Origin: Puccinia triticina
Lineage: Eukaryota; Basidiomycota; Pucciniomycetes; Pucciniales; Pucciniaceae
Reading direction: 5' to 3'
Assembly (NCBI RefSeq): GCF_026914185.1
Contig: NC_070575.1
Location: 806,001 to 870,000, forward strand
Length of the DNA: 64,000 nucleotides
In this document: piece after piece, positions 43,752 through 56,598 of the stretch
How the letters are laid out: every line of letters starts with the position of its first letter
Position numbering within the stretch: the stretch's first letter is position 1
Notes under the pieces: generated by a model
Database searches by the model: none
Seen by the model: only the letters and a program-made list of their open reading frames with translations
What the model was told of the DNA's origin: nothing
Translations under genes and position numbers: made by a program

Positions 43752-46700
43752 ACGTGGCAGTCATTTTGGGCATCCGCTTGATTCAGCCGCTGACAGGTGA
43801 AGCGTTCCTTGATTAATATCTCCAGCCCTTCAGCGGAGTTCTTGTTGTCCGTTGTAACCGAAATAATGTCAAACTATCCAATTTGTGATGACTATGTAGT
43901 ATCAAGCTTGATGTTGTCCTCAGCTCCGGGAGCTGGAAGGGAGAAGCACTTTGGACCAGAGATCCCACGAGGTACATCCACACCCAGTTCTCTAACTTAT
44001 CTCAGGCATGGACATGTCGTGCGGCGTGGCTCCGAGGGGGTCACGAGCGCGACCTTGGGCTTCTGTGATAATTCATCGCGTATGACGAACGCATCAGCAA
44101 AAACCTGAATCAAATCATCGGATTGTGTCCAATGCCGCAGGTGGGACTTAGTTCGGTCTAAGAATTGCTGCCCTCTTCAGATCACTCTCGACAGCTCTCA
44201 GGACTTTTGCAGTTTTCCGTTCGAATTTCACTCCTACCAAATTCAACCCTCCTCCCCCTCGGCGTAGGGGGGGCATGTGACGGAATCCTTGCATAATTGA
44301 ATATTTTATAAACATGAGGTTTGATTATTTTCTTGCATCGATTTTGTAGCTCGATTGCCGATCAAATAAATATGAAGTCTGTCACGAGTGACGACTCACC
44401 AGCTTGATTACCACCACGACCCACCGCATCTTAGTCATGGGGAAGTGTGGGACAATGAGTGAGACGTCTGCTCCGGCTGCCTAGGCCCTGTACCCACAAC
44501 TCACCACAAGTAAAAAGACAAGAGATCGCGCAGAACCCGCGTCATAAATATTTGCGAGATAAGAAAAGGAATTCGCAGTCAGATTCACCTCGTGACAGAA
44601 GGTGGATGAAGAATTCATTTGAGCATGCTTGCCTACTGCTGGTTTGAAAGGTCATGGTTTTGGGGGACGGACGTTGACACTCTTGATAATTAAACCGAAG
44701 GCTGTTTTTTACCGCGACCTCATATCAAGCTCATAAAACGATGATTCTCCTTCACAAGCAGACACGGTGTTTGTGGCACCCATTCCGCTTTACCAAATTT
44801 AACTTTCGAAAACTATCCTCTCGCAAGTACCTGGCAGTCAACCATTTCTTTAGCTTTTCTCGTCTTCATCGGATCCCGCGGCTGAGTATCGAATCGAAAC
44901 GTCCACTTGAGTCTAAAGGCAGTTTGAGCGGGCTTTACCATATTTCAGGTCAGTAAAGCTCTAATTGAACATTCTTCAGCGATGGATCTCGGAGTCGTTC
45001 CTCCTCTCGGGAGCGCGCCTGGCACAAGCGTCTAGATTTTGAATTAAGATATCCCTTGCCATTATTTTCCACCCTAACAGATTCAAATCCTACCAGTAGC
45101 CGAATCTCGTCTCGCTTGACATCAGGCTAGTCCTACATCTTCGCAAGCTCGAAGCGAGGTCTTCGCAAGTTCGAAGCAAGGTGCGTCTATAACGTAAATA
45201 TGTGTAACGATACCGTTTCATTGCGCTATTGTCAGCTCAAGAAACGCTCTTGCATGCTCGGATTTGCATCACGATGTCAGGTTTCGAGGGCGTGCTCACA
45301 TACCGTACCCTCCACTGTTAGTCCGGATCATTTGCTCGTGAGATTTTTGGATTATGCGAGCGTTAGGTCGTTATAGAAAAGGGCGCGTCTCATCATTTAG
45401 AATCAAGTGGGAGATCACAACACATAAACAGTTCCAATCGGGGGCTTACAGCACCCAGCCCTAGGGCTCCAACCTTCCTTCTGCTCTCACCGCTACTTGG
45501 TGCCATCTTGATCATTCTCGAAGGCGACGCAGCTACCAGTCCCTTGATTTGAAAGGTTATTTTGGGCTTCTATCAACGTTTTATCTGGGTTCCTCGACGC
45601 TCTACCGGCGATGCTCTCAGGCCGTCACATATGTGGACACGCGGCTGATGCCTATGGACGACAAGATGTGATTGCTCGAAGGTTGCAATGCGCCCAATTT
45701 TTGGACCATCTGTGATATTCCGACATGATTGGTCAATTGAGATACACACATTCTCCGTGATCCCTGCATAACCTTTTCCATCCCATACATCTCGTAGTAC
45801 ATGAAAGCACCTAGAGCCAAGTCCCTATGACCAGTTGGGGTTTGTTTCATCGATGCGTTTCAAACCTTGGATAGGGGCCAGGATGTCCGCTGGGCTCAGT
45901 AATTAGCGAATCGCAGCCATAGATGTATGGTGTGACGTTGACTATCGCCCCCTTCGCGTTTGATGGTCTCCGATATATATCGAGCTCTGCTCACCCTGCC
46001 TCTGGAGATTCAACAAATCTAAGATTCATCACTTATTAGTTATTACTCTACAATCTTTTAATTCAGGCCTTTGATTAATGACCACACTCCTTACTTCTCT
46101 CTTTTCTTAATCCATACTACACGCCAGTCACAATTGCCAGGTCCTTGTGGAAACTAATTCTTTCATCGGATTTCTGTCTACTCCAGGCGCCCGGCCTTTT
46201 CTAGCAAGTGCACTCATTCAAGTACAACGCAGTTGTAATATTACGGCATTTGGCGCGACGGTCAGATTCCTCCGTTTGTAAGTGATATGTTCTCTCGGAG
46301 GTGCCTCATTCCCATTCGTCATCTTTCTTTGATTTGCATTCTCAAGGTGGGCTCCCTTGCGGCGAATCTGTCGTTTTGGCAAGTTGAAGGCTAAGCTAGA
46401 TATCAGCATAAGATGCATGTTGAAGCTCTTGATCATCCAGATTCGCCTTCAAATCAACTTTTCAATCATGTAATCCTGGTGCAAATCAGTACCGGTGCTA
46501 ATCACACGGAGCGCAAGTATCTCTCTGGATAAGCAGCAAGCCATATTGACATAAATATGCGCTGTCACTGTCACTGACAGTGTCGACTAGAAAACTTCAC
46601 CATGTCACCTGAGGTGACTGCCACCTGTGCTGGTGAGAAGGAAAAGACCAGAAGACCTTGAGCTTATAGCACCGGGAATCTCCGCCATCACTAGGTCTGC

Positions 46701-47562
46701 TGGTTTCATGCAAAATTAGCTAGCCTGATTTTAGGCACGACATCATTCAGCATTCTGTCAACATATCCCACTTCTCGCTGCTTTCTCTGAATAGACATAT
46801 TCATCAATCTTGTTGCGAATTTTTGCGACTTCTCTCCATGTGGCACGCGGCACGCCCGCCCCCTCCTTGTGATTCATGCCTCCGGCTAGCGAGGTTGGAT
46901 GGTAAGACCGAGTGAGGTTTTCAATCATGAATGTTTTGCCTTGGATTTCCCATGACCACGATCAAGTCAGATTCAACTAAAGTCCGACTTCATCATTCCG
47001 ATAAAATGCTCTGCTCAAGATAGCCGCATGCTATTCTCCCCAGGTTGGGAACGCTATTCCTTCTGTGAAGCGCTATGACAGGCCTTAGCAGTAGGTTATG
47101 CTGATCAAGGTCTTTTGTCAAGTTTCTTTCCCAACCGAGCCAATCTGCATTACCATTTTCGTCCATGTCCTGGTCTTTCGTCTGAATGCACTGATGCGTG
47201 CATTGATTTCCTGTCAATTCATTTATCAAGCTTACCATTGTCTGGTAGACGGCCTGTCTTCCCCCCTTCCAACCCTCAATAACCCTCCTCTTTGTTTGAT
47301 CACATTTCTCTCAACACCTCTTGTACATCAATCGCATTGCGACGGTGTAGGACAAGCTTACTTACCTTATTTTCGTTGCAGATCAGATACAACCCTTTAA
47401 CCTCATCCCCTCAGATATCGACACTGCATCTTGAATATTTTTGTGTCTACTGTTTCATACTGTCCCGAAGGCCTCACGCTCTTTACTGGCAACAGTTCTC
47501 TCAGCTTACCGCCGCTTTTCAATTGACGGCCTCTTTGAAGTCATCGTTATCTCAAAACTCCG
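43752..47562. other. Gene-free interval
   Basis: 3.8 kb of non-satellite DNA has no ORF of recognisable family on either strand. A small tandem TTCGCAAGYTCGAAGC (x2) lies near 45138-45180. The right end would contain the chitin synthase promoter and 5' UTR. Unannotated short or non-coding genes cannot be excluded. Confidence 0.45.
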
Positions 47563-50500
47563 ATGTCTTATCAACACCATCACCCATTGCGCGACCAAGG
47601 AAGCCGTCAACCCTCATACGAATCCGGTCTTGATGCATCCCCCACCCTATATCATCCTCAAATGTCTACCAACTCACAGCACACCCTCACCCATCAATCC
47701 TCATTTCAAATCCACGATGAAAAATCCTCCCTAACCTCTCACGCCCTCCCCATGGCCGGCGCGGCCTATCCGGGAGATTACTACCCACCCACTGGGGGAC
47801 CCGGCTACCCACCTGCCGGCATGCCTGACTACAACGGTGGTATGCCCGGCTATCCACCGGCTTCGCCTTTTTCAGGATCTATGCCCAGCCCCGGAGGCGC
47901 CGGCTCGATGGTCAGTGATGACGATTGGAGACGCCGTGCTAGACCTGTTCAGCGTGGTATCACTCGCCGGGTGAAGCTTACACAGGGTAACTTCATCAAC
48001 GACTATCCGTAAGTTGCTCATTGTCTTCGTACCAGTGTGCGTTATCTAGCCACGCCAGCTGACCATGCTTTACGCTTGCTGACACAGGGTTCCAAAGGCG
48101 GTTTCTAACTCCATCGAACAAAAATACCTCCAGCAAGCTGTTGGGAAGCAATTCTCTCATCTTCGTTACACAGCAGCTACTTGCGACCCGGATGACTTCA
48201 CTCCCGAAAACGGGTGGAAACTTAGGACTGCAACCACCGGCAATGAAACCGAATTACTCATCGCAGTCACGTACTACAATGAGGATAAGGTGCTCTTTGC
48301 TCGTACCATGCATGGTGTGATGTTGAACGTGAGCTTTCTTTCGCATACTTCATCACACAGTGCTTAATCAATTAAGCAAATATTTTCTTTTTGTTTGATT
48401 AAAGATACGGGACATTTGCAAATCTAACTCCAAATTTTGGAATGGCAAAGGGGCCGAAGCTGGCCAAAAGGGTAGTGGATGGCAGAAAATTGTTGTTTGC
48501 TTGATTTTTGACGGAATTGGGCCATGTGACAAAGTTCAGCAGTTATTCTTCCTTTCCACCGATGAATCCTGATTACTGAACTTGGTTTATTTTTTTTGTA
48601 AATTGTGTTAGAATGTGCTCGATATTCTTGCCACTGTTGGCGTTTATCAGGATGGACTGATGAAAAAAGAAATCGACGGCAAAGAGACCGTTGCTCACAT
48701 TTTTGAAGTTCGTGCCCCTTCAAGCAGTGCGCCTGAATGCCCAACAATTGACAACCCGTATTGTTTTTAGTACACTACTCAGCTCTCGGTGGATCACAAG
48801 CCGTCTCTAGTGGTACCTACTCAGGATGGTGGCGACTCGAAGACGAACTTGGTTCCTGTTCAGATGATTTTCTGCCTGAAGCAGAAGAATTCGAAGAAGA
48901 TCAATTCTCATCGATGGCTGTTCAACGCGATCGGCCGGCAACTTGATCCCGAAGTCTGTATTCTTATTGACGCTGGTACCAAGCCAGGCAAGCGCTCATT
49001 ATACTACTTATGGCAAGCCTTTCACAACAACCGTAATCTTGGTGGAGCCTGTGGTGAGGTATGTAAACATTTCTTAGCGACGCTTTGATTAATTTATTGA
49101 CCTTCAACCTATGTGACATTCTAAGATTTACGCGATGTTGAAGGGCGGCAAAAAGCTCATCAACCCCCTTGTTGCCGCTCAAAACTTTGAGTACAAGATG
49201 TCTAACATTCTTGACAAGCCGTTGGAGTCTGCGTTTGGTTACGTCTCCGTGCTGCCTGGTGCTTTTTCGGCTTACCGATTCCGGGCATTGTCTGGACGAC
49301 CCCTACAGCAATATTTTCACGGAGACCACACGCTAGCTGACCGGCTGGGCAAAAAGGGCCTGAACGGAATGGGCATCTTCACCAAGAACATGTTTCTTGC
49401 AGAGGACCGAATCTTGTGTTTTGAGCTGGCTGCAAAAGCCAACGATGCGTGGCTTCTCAGCTATGTTAGAGCAGCCAAGGGTGAAACCGATGTCCCCGAA
49501 CAAGCCGCCGAACTCATCAGTCAACGTCGTCGTTGGCTCAACGGAAGTTTTGCTGCCTCCATCTACGCCACCATCCATTTCTTCAGGTTTTACAAATCGT
49601 CTCACAATCCTATTCGTAAGCCATCAGCGTCTACTCTGCATTTGACGATCTACTGACTATCTGTTATCGTTCTACTAGGACTGTTAATGTTTCACGTTCA
49701 AGCACTCTTCAACATTTTTCAACTCATTTTCACTTGGTTTTCATTGGGTATATCTATTTTTGTGCTCACTCATAGTAAACTTTGCGACTCACGTAGCTGA
49801 TTCATCCGACCCGCTTATTACATTTACAGCCAACCTCTGGCTCACCTTCAGTATCATCATTGAACTTTTACCTCAAAACGGAGTATTTTTGTTCAAAAAT
49901 GAAGTTATCACTCATTGGGTCAACTTGGTTCTTCAGTGGCTATACCTCGGCGCACTAGCTTTGCAAGTGAGTCCATTCTACCCGATTCGTTGACCTTGGC
50001 AGATGAAACATATGTTGACACTGTTTTGCTACGCAGTTTGTTCTCGCTTTGGGAAATCGCCCCAAAGGCGAGCAAACGACATATGTCATATGTTTTATCA
50101 TCTTCGCGGTTTTATCGTACTATTTGTTCGTAAGTCAAGTTCTCTCAAATGTCGCAGCTGATATGCACTGGATTGAACTAAATAATCCTCCCCTGTAGTT
50201 CTGTGCCCTGCTTTTGACTGTCCGGGCCTTCGGCTCGCTGACTTTCAAAGACTCCCCGACAATCGTTGATAAATTTCATGTGCTGATTGGTGGTACTAAC
50301 GGAGTACTTCTTGCTGCTTTGGTGTCAACATATGGAATATAGTTTGTCGCTAATTCATTCTTACAATTCACATGATGTCTCTTGAACCTGACGGAGTGAA
50401 ATCTTTTGCAGCCTAATTGCTTCCTGTCTCTACGCCGACCCATGGCACATGCTGTCTTCGTTCCCGCAATACATGGGTAGGCTTCCAAATGTCATCTCCT

Positions 50501-51294
50501 GCGTAGAGTCAAAAGCTTACGGTATTGTCACTCCTCAACCCAGGCCTTGCGCCATCCTTCACCAACATCCTGAATGTAAGCAGTATCCTGACTCTTCAAT
50601 GTAATTCCTGCTAACATGATTATTATAGGTCTATGCTTTTTGCAATTTGCATGATGTTTCATGTAAGTACCTTATCTAAATGCCACTTAAGAATGATTGA
50701 TTTTGGCTGACACCCCAATCAATCTGTAGGGGGTACCAAGGGCTCGGACAAAGTCGATGCCTTGCCTTCAGTAAAGTCGTCCACCGAAAAGGCCGATGGA
50801 GTTGGACCTACGGTCAAGGATGTGGTTAGGACCGAGGAAGACTTGGACGCGAACTTCAAGGCGGTTGTTGGCCGTGCAATCACTCCTTGGAGTAATGTCG
50901 AAGTAGCAGAGAAGCCCACTGAGGACGACGGAAACAAAACCTTCCGCACACGCTTAGTGTCCGTATGGATGCTTTCAAACGCTGCCTTGTCAGTGGCTAT
51001 TGCAGTAAGTTTTATACCTTTTCTCCCTTGCCCCACGACCGGAGATGCTGACACACATGTAACTACCAGAATGTAAACGGATTGAACAAATCCACCGCGG
51101 ACGAGGAAAAGAAACAGTCGATGTACTTCAGTAAGTGAATTCCCTCCCTTCAATTCGACGCACGCACACTGATCTCACCTATTCTCCCAGATATCATTCT
51201 TTGGTCAACTTTTGGTCTTTCGGCAGTTCGTTTTGTTGGCTCCACCTATTTTTGGCTCAAGACCAACATGACCCGGTGCTGCAAGAAGACATAG
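47563..51294 (+). CDS. CHS: Chitin synthase, division 1 type
   Basis: Sixteen exons read in frame: 47563-48008, 48088-48328, 48405-48533, 48612-48707, 48771-49058, 49126-49615, 49679-49747, 49830-49966, 50037-50129, 50199-50341, 50412-50476, 50544-50575, 50629-50662, 50730-51004, 51070-51130, 51191-51294 (2703 nt, 900 residues). A Tyr/Pro/Gly-rich cytosolic N-terminus precedes the catalytic block with [24 protein letters not shown] (about 492-495) and the signature QRRRW (533-537). The C-terminal half has about seven membrane segments and the conserved NLHDVSWGTKG. It polymerises UDP-GlcNAc into cell-wall chitin at the plasma membrane. The intron after WFSL is taken as 49748-49829, because that restores [11 protein letters not shown]. 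No damage is seen. Confidence 0.95.
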
Positions 51295-51718
51295 AGTGTG
51301 TGTAGCAGCACCAATGTCGCTTTGCCCTTCCTGAAATCATTATTCCTACCTAGTTTTATTTTTGATCAGTGTATCAAGTTTGTAAATACATAAGTAATTA
51401 TCCCACTCTTTCGACAAATTGTTCTGCTCATTTTTTCCTGTTAGATGAGCTGTAGCTAGTAACACCTGTAGCCAAATCTTCAGACCTGCCGTTGATGTGT
51501 AATCTAGTCTTGCACGCGAAATGACTTGCAGAGCATGCGCCTTCCCGTGTCTGGTTGCCATGAATTTGGAGAGACGTGTCTTTCACAAGAAGAGAGGACT
51601 TATCCAGATGACTTCCTGGCAGGGTAATGCCATCAACAACTTTCCAGCAATATTGGTGGCTGGCATACGAGCGAAGATCCGCAGCGCTCCGGATCATTTA
51701 GGAAGACTCAATTGAGTC

Positions 51719-52707
51719 ATGCTCCGGCCGGCAAACTTGCCCAAAGCACACATGGATCCCCAAATACCACCAGCTACCTCAGCAGGACACTTGGTAAGCA
51801 ACCTTTTGCCAACACTTTAAACCACGACAAGCTGAATGCTGGTCAAGTTGATCGCGCACTTTCTCGTCTTGATACCTGAAATCGTAGCAACTGGAAACCA
51901 TTTGTTTTTCTTCCGTCAATCTGTTATTCGAAGTTTGCCGGCAGATCAGAATAGAGGTTGAGTGATTTGTTTCTTCTCTTATCTGCATTATACACCACAT
52001 CTGAGATATACACCAGTTGTCCACTACCAGCTGATGAGACTAAGTTTTGCGTGTTTTCATTTATATAGGTTTTCGTCACGGAGCAAGGGTTCGACTTGGC
52101 AGATGAATTTGATGAGTGCGTGTCGATTGTGCTCGATTGATCAGAAACCCGGGTTCTGCTTGCACGCAGGGTTAGGCCGTCCTTTTTCTTGCGTGCCAGA
52201 TGGACCAACCCAATAATTCGTTGCGCTCCCCATTGGGTTCCTCAACTGCAGGCTGGATGGGACTTGCGTCCATGCATTATTTTCCTTATCGATTCGGCCG
52301 AACGAGTATCTTGGAACTTTACGCTACGATCCAAAAAAAGCCAAGATAGGAAGGATCGCATTGCTCCCAGCTTATCGTCGATTAGGCATCGGGAAACAGA
52401 TGATGATCAGCTTCGAGCGGCAGCTTCTGGATGGGTTCAAAGCACTAGCTGATCGTGCTCCATTGCTGCTAGACTCCAGCATTCCTACTCAGATTCGCTT
52501 ACATTCCCAGCTACCAGTGATTGGGTTCTACTCCAAGATTGGTTACCAACCCGTTGGACCCACCTTTATTGGTATGTGCTCAACCGTTTTTATCAGGCTC
52601 ACGTTCACCCGCAAGATTGGTATGAATGTTGATCAAGCCGTATCTATGCCTTTGTAGAGGATGGTGCTCCTCATCAATTGATGGTCAAGCAGCTAGTTGC
52701 GAGTTGA
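51719..52707 (+). CDS. GNAT acetyltransferase, ElaA/YjcF-like
   Basis: Five exons fit in phase: 51719-51793, 51888-51956, 52069-52115, 52252-52571, 52658-52707 (561 nt, 186 residues). An internal ATG at 51752 is an alternative start. Features are CRQIRIEVFVTEQGFDLADE at the front, as in ElaA/YjcF proteins (VFVxEQ ... D), an EYLGTLRY strand, the acetyl-CoA loop LLPAYRRLGIGKQ (RxxGIG), then RLHSQLPVIGFYSKIGYQ and a C-terminal EDGAPHQLMVK. It transfers an acetyl group from acetyl-CoA to an unknown small molecule or amine. Cytosolic by lack of targeting signals. It lies 425 bp after the chitin synthase on the same strand and converges on the Dsc3 gene. Confidence 0.88.
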
Positions 52708-52893
52708 AAGAGTACGAGTCTTGCAGTCGCGTTGGATTCAATCACAGCCACCACTCATGATCGCCAGTTTCACCTACAAAGAAGAATTTTTTTTCCAGAA
52801 GCCATAGATGTGCGTTGTGAGTTGCATTATAATGTCAAGATGCGCCCGTGAGGCATGTGGAGAGAGTGGAGGACTTCCCGTTAATCTGCAGCC

Positions 52894-52979
52894 CCCTGCA
52901 GAACCAGATCTGCAGCCAGAAAACCTTAATTTTTGCGGGGACATGCTGTCCCAGGGGCTGCAGATCTGGTTCTGCAGGG
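52894..52979. repeat. Perfect 24-bp inverted repeat
   Basis: CCCTGCAGAACCAGATCTGC (continuing AGCC) at 52894-52917 has an exact inverted copy at 52956-52979 with a 38-nt loop. It lies 187 bp downstream of the GNAT stop. It could form a strong hairpin or be a tiny foldback insertion. Confidence 0.85.
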
Positions 52980-53677
52980 TCTGTAGATCTCGACCTATCT
53001 CGACGAAGTCCGCCAGCAGCGTTTAAACCCCTGGAGAATTGGAGACTCAGGAACGGCTCAGCAGACGATGTCGATGGCCGTCCATGGCAGATAGCGATTA
53101 ACTGTATCCTGCCATACCTTCCTTTTTTGTTAATAATTATGTATTTTTCAATTGTTGTTTATCCATGAAATGATTACCTCTTCATGTCATAATATGTTCC
53201 ACCTGTATCAAAGAAAGACAAAAGAAGATAGACAAACGTAAACAAACAAACAAACAAACAAAAAAGAACAACATAGGCAATACAACCAGACAAAACAAAA
53301 GAGAGAAACTATACAAACTAGCAAGAGCTTGGGATACACCACTGATTAGTATATGTAAGACGTGCAGGATATGGTTATAAGGAGATGGATAGATAGGATT
53401 ACAAACGAGTTCACAAATCGACTTATCATTCGATTGGATGAGGGGTTTAGATATAGCGTACATAGAGTTTGATCTATTGCTGAGATAATGAGAAAGAGCA
53501 AAGGCAACTTAAAAGAGAGGCGAGAAAAAACGATGGAGGATTATGAATTGGTGTATTGTAATACACCTTTGATTAAGTTGTTTTTTCCACAGACAAAGAA
53601 AGAAAAAGAGGTAAGATCAGCCAGCGCAAGGGTTTGCGGGGAGATGAAAAGGGGAGCGAATGAACAGATCTGAAGGA
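52980..53677. other. Intergenic between convergent genes
   Basis: It contains an AAAC microsatellite (53243-53265) and no coding sequence. The 3' UTR of the Dsc3 gene probably lies here. Confidence 0.5.
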
Positions 53678-54978
53678 CTAACCAAAGAGGAAATTGATGG
53701 CTGATCCAGAAAGGATGGCTAGTTGAGTTCTCCGATCTAGTAGATCGGTCCTGAAGAAAAATATCGGTATGATCGGGAAGAAGAAGCCAACGCAAAGTCC
53801 TTTGAAAAGTGTTGAATAGATATGTGTACCCATTCCTACATATAGAAGTGACACAAAAATAGGGGAAGATCAGATATTGGGTAGGAAACAAAAAACAAGG
53901 GATGGATTGAAGTCTGACCATTATCGACACCATCCTGTGTCGAATTGAGTCCTTCGAGCCATTGATCTTCCATAGCCCGAGCATGTTCCTCTTCATCGGT
54001 ATCGACGAAGCCAGAAGGACTGTTGGTAAACTCGTGTTCGGCATGAAACTGTCGCCTGACCTGTTCGATATCCTCCTCTGAGAAGCCAGCCTCAGCGAGA
54101 CGGTCGAAGCCAGAGACCTGCTGGGGAGGCTCGTTCAGCGCGGCTTGGGCGCGTGCATCCCGGTCTGCTTCGGGCTCTAGAGCCGCGCTGGCCATCGTGG
54201 GCGACATCATCTCGCCCACCGCACATTGTAGCCAGACTACTGTGTCGAACTGGTTCGTCCCTCCCGCTACCGGCTCGACCTCCTTCCCTTTCCCTTTGCT
54301 CTTCACTCCTATCGCCGCATCGTACCCGCCCTTGACCGCCCCCAACGCCCCACTCACCGCATCTCCCAATACCCTCGTCACCGTCTCTGTCTGCGAAAGT
54401 TGTGAGTTTTGTCGCTTGAGAAGTAGCTCTGTCCATGGTACCAGCAGCGTCCCATCTGTTAAGACCCGTCCTAGGTAGATCTGTGACACATGTGACTTCA
54501 TTTTCGTCAGCTGTTTCCGCCTCATTTTCTCTATTATCACATCGAGGTTCAATGACTTACCAACCTGAGACGTCTGGAGGCAAGAGAAGGTCGCAATAGT
54601 TGAATCTGCAATGAACAGGCAAAAAAAGAAGGAAATTAGAAATATTCAATTGGATGCATGGATGATTGAATAACCGACCCGGCGTTTGAAGTCTCGGACG
54701 CTCTCTCTGTCGCCGACCCAGACGTTAAGAAGATCAGGCACGGATCCATCGGAAGCGAAACGGATATTAAAAGTCAGAGGGACATGGCTATCGTTGTCCG
54801 GAGCGGTGTTAAGCGGGGTGGACGAAAGAGTGTCGGAGGAGGGGAGGAAGGGATCGATAGCTGGGATAGGATAGGGGATCGATGGATCGATGGCAGTCCC
54901 GATGGGCTCGTCGTCCTGCGTTGGATGGCTGCTGTCGGTTGCTGTCGAGGTGCTGTTTGGCTGTGGCTGGGGTTGCAT
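53678..54978 (-). CDS. dsc3: Dsc E3 ligase complex subunit 3-like, ubiquitin-like membrane protein
   Basis: Minus-strand exons 54679-54978, 54561-54605, 53931-54480, 53678-53835 give 350 residues in perfect phase. A disordered N-terminus precedes a ubiquitin-like domain (PLTFNIRFASDGS, VRDFKRR, then LLRPSLASRRLRL across the second exon, and IYLGRVLTDGT). The second half has GFDRLAEAGFSEEDIEQVRR, the DUF2407-type helical motif, and a C-terminal hydrophobic hairpin (LCVGFFFPIIPIFFF, then AILSGSAINFLFG). In fission yeast Dsc3 is a Golgi/endosome subunit of the Dsc ubiquitin ligase that activates SREBP cleavage. That role here is by family. The first donor (GTCGGT at 54678) is weak but supported by the domain continuity. 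Confidence 0.88.
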
Positions 54979-56598
54979 CCTCGTGGTTGAGAGTCGCTGG
55001 CTGGCACCCAGGCGGGGCGAGGGCCCCTCGCATTCCAAGCCAACCTCGCACTTCCAAACACCCCCTATCCTCACTGATGTCGCACTTGGGCACTCAATCA
55101 GAATCAATCACATCTCTGCTCTTGTATTTTTGCTGGCTTTTCTTGTTCGGCCAAAAATAAATCAAGCTGCTTTTCGCACCTTACACAGCAATATCAAGTT
55201 TCAAGCTTCTTGGGCACAAAAGAAATGCAAGAGGTGCTGGAAAACTACGAGCCAAACACTTCTTACATTCTCTTTCTGTTTTCCTTCATCCTCTCCTGAC
55301 TATGTGTTGTGCCATTTTTTTGTGAATCAAACTCATTTTTTTCCCCCTTCATTGCGGTCTGGGCTTGAGAAACAATTTGAAGAGCACTACATCAGAGTTG
55401 TAATGCTACCAATACTATGACTCATGAATGTTTCCTGAATTTGGTCTTGGCCGAAGTAGCCCACTTGATGGAGGTGATATCATAAGGAGACAGAAAGAAT
55501 TTCAAAGAAAGAAGCCTGGAGGAAGAGATAGCAAGAGAATCAAGATAGCGACAAAGCTGGAGAAAGAGGTAGCAGGAAAGCCTGATCCTTTTTTTTTTAT
55601 CATTTTGATCAACTTACTCACTAGCAGTTCCTGATTCCATGTCCAATTTTTAGTTACAGTAACTATTAATGGCCCTCAAGTTTTTCCAGATCATCCTGTA
55701 TCAGACATCTTGCACTGTACAGAATCCAAACTTCATGTTCAAAACGCAATTCATGGCCATGGAGATGGGTGCAATAGTGCATGGATGGGGAAGGCTTTGG
55801 GTGCCATGGAAATACAGACCAGAATTGAATTCAATCAGAGATGAATAAATTGGGCTTGATTTTAAAAGCTCCCATCAAAATCAACTCTCTGGGCCCACTG
55901 GGTTGTGATCTGTTCATTAAATCCTGCCTCTGCTTGGTGCAATGCAACAAGTGGTATACTACTCCGCCTGGGCAGGCAGAGGATTACTATTAGCTAACTT
56001 GAATAGCTCTGGACAAGCCATTGGGGTGTGTCCTCAAGGAACTTGTGTTGATTTAGGGCTTCATTAACCTTGGATACATGCACCATGAAAGAATTGGGGA
56101 AAATAAGCAGCAGATGACATGAAGCTAACTTCGCCACACCCATAAACCATGTAATGGAACTCCCTGATGAGCACAAAGGGGCCAATGTTATTCAATGGGT
56201 GTATTGCCAGAGTACATATGTACTACTGGAGTTTCAACAGATGTTGTGTACTTCCTACTCCAAAGAAAAGGTGGGAAATTCATCTTCTTGAATTGCCTTC
56301 AAAAAACGTAGTAAGTACAATTGGAGCATATCAATCTGACAGGACTTTCTTCACAGCCAACCAAAAGATAGTAGCAAGCTTTCTCGAAGAAGGGAAGATT
56401 ATATAAACAAAGGAAAAAAACAACTTCTCTCGTGTGTGGCAGATTAACAGTTGTCTCTATTCACTAGCTAAACTGGACATGAAACACACTTCCCTTGATC
56501 CATCCTATTTCGTTGGATGGGATTACTTATGGGACATCAATACAAACATCAAAAACAAACTGACGGGGATAACTCTTTCGTGTATATATTGGTATAGA
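54979..56598. other. Gene-free interval
   Basis: The first 100 bp would be the 5' region of the Dsc3 gene. The remainder has only short ORFs with no recognised feature and ends at the NOT3 stop. Confidence 0.5.

Noticed and set aside
49748..49775. 28-nt ultra-short intron in chitin synthase
   Set aside because: An 82-nt intron to the acceptor at 49829 keeps phase and restores a conserved membrane segment, so the tiny intron is unnecessary.
52200..52452. Alternative GNAT exon beginning WTNPIIRCAPHW
   Set aside because: That frame loses the acetyl-CoA motif; splicing from 52115 to 52252 gives continuous family-like sequence.
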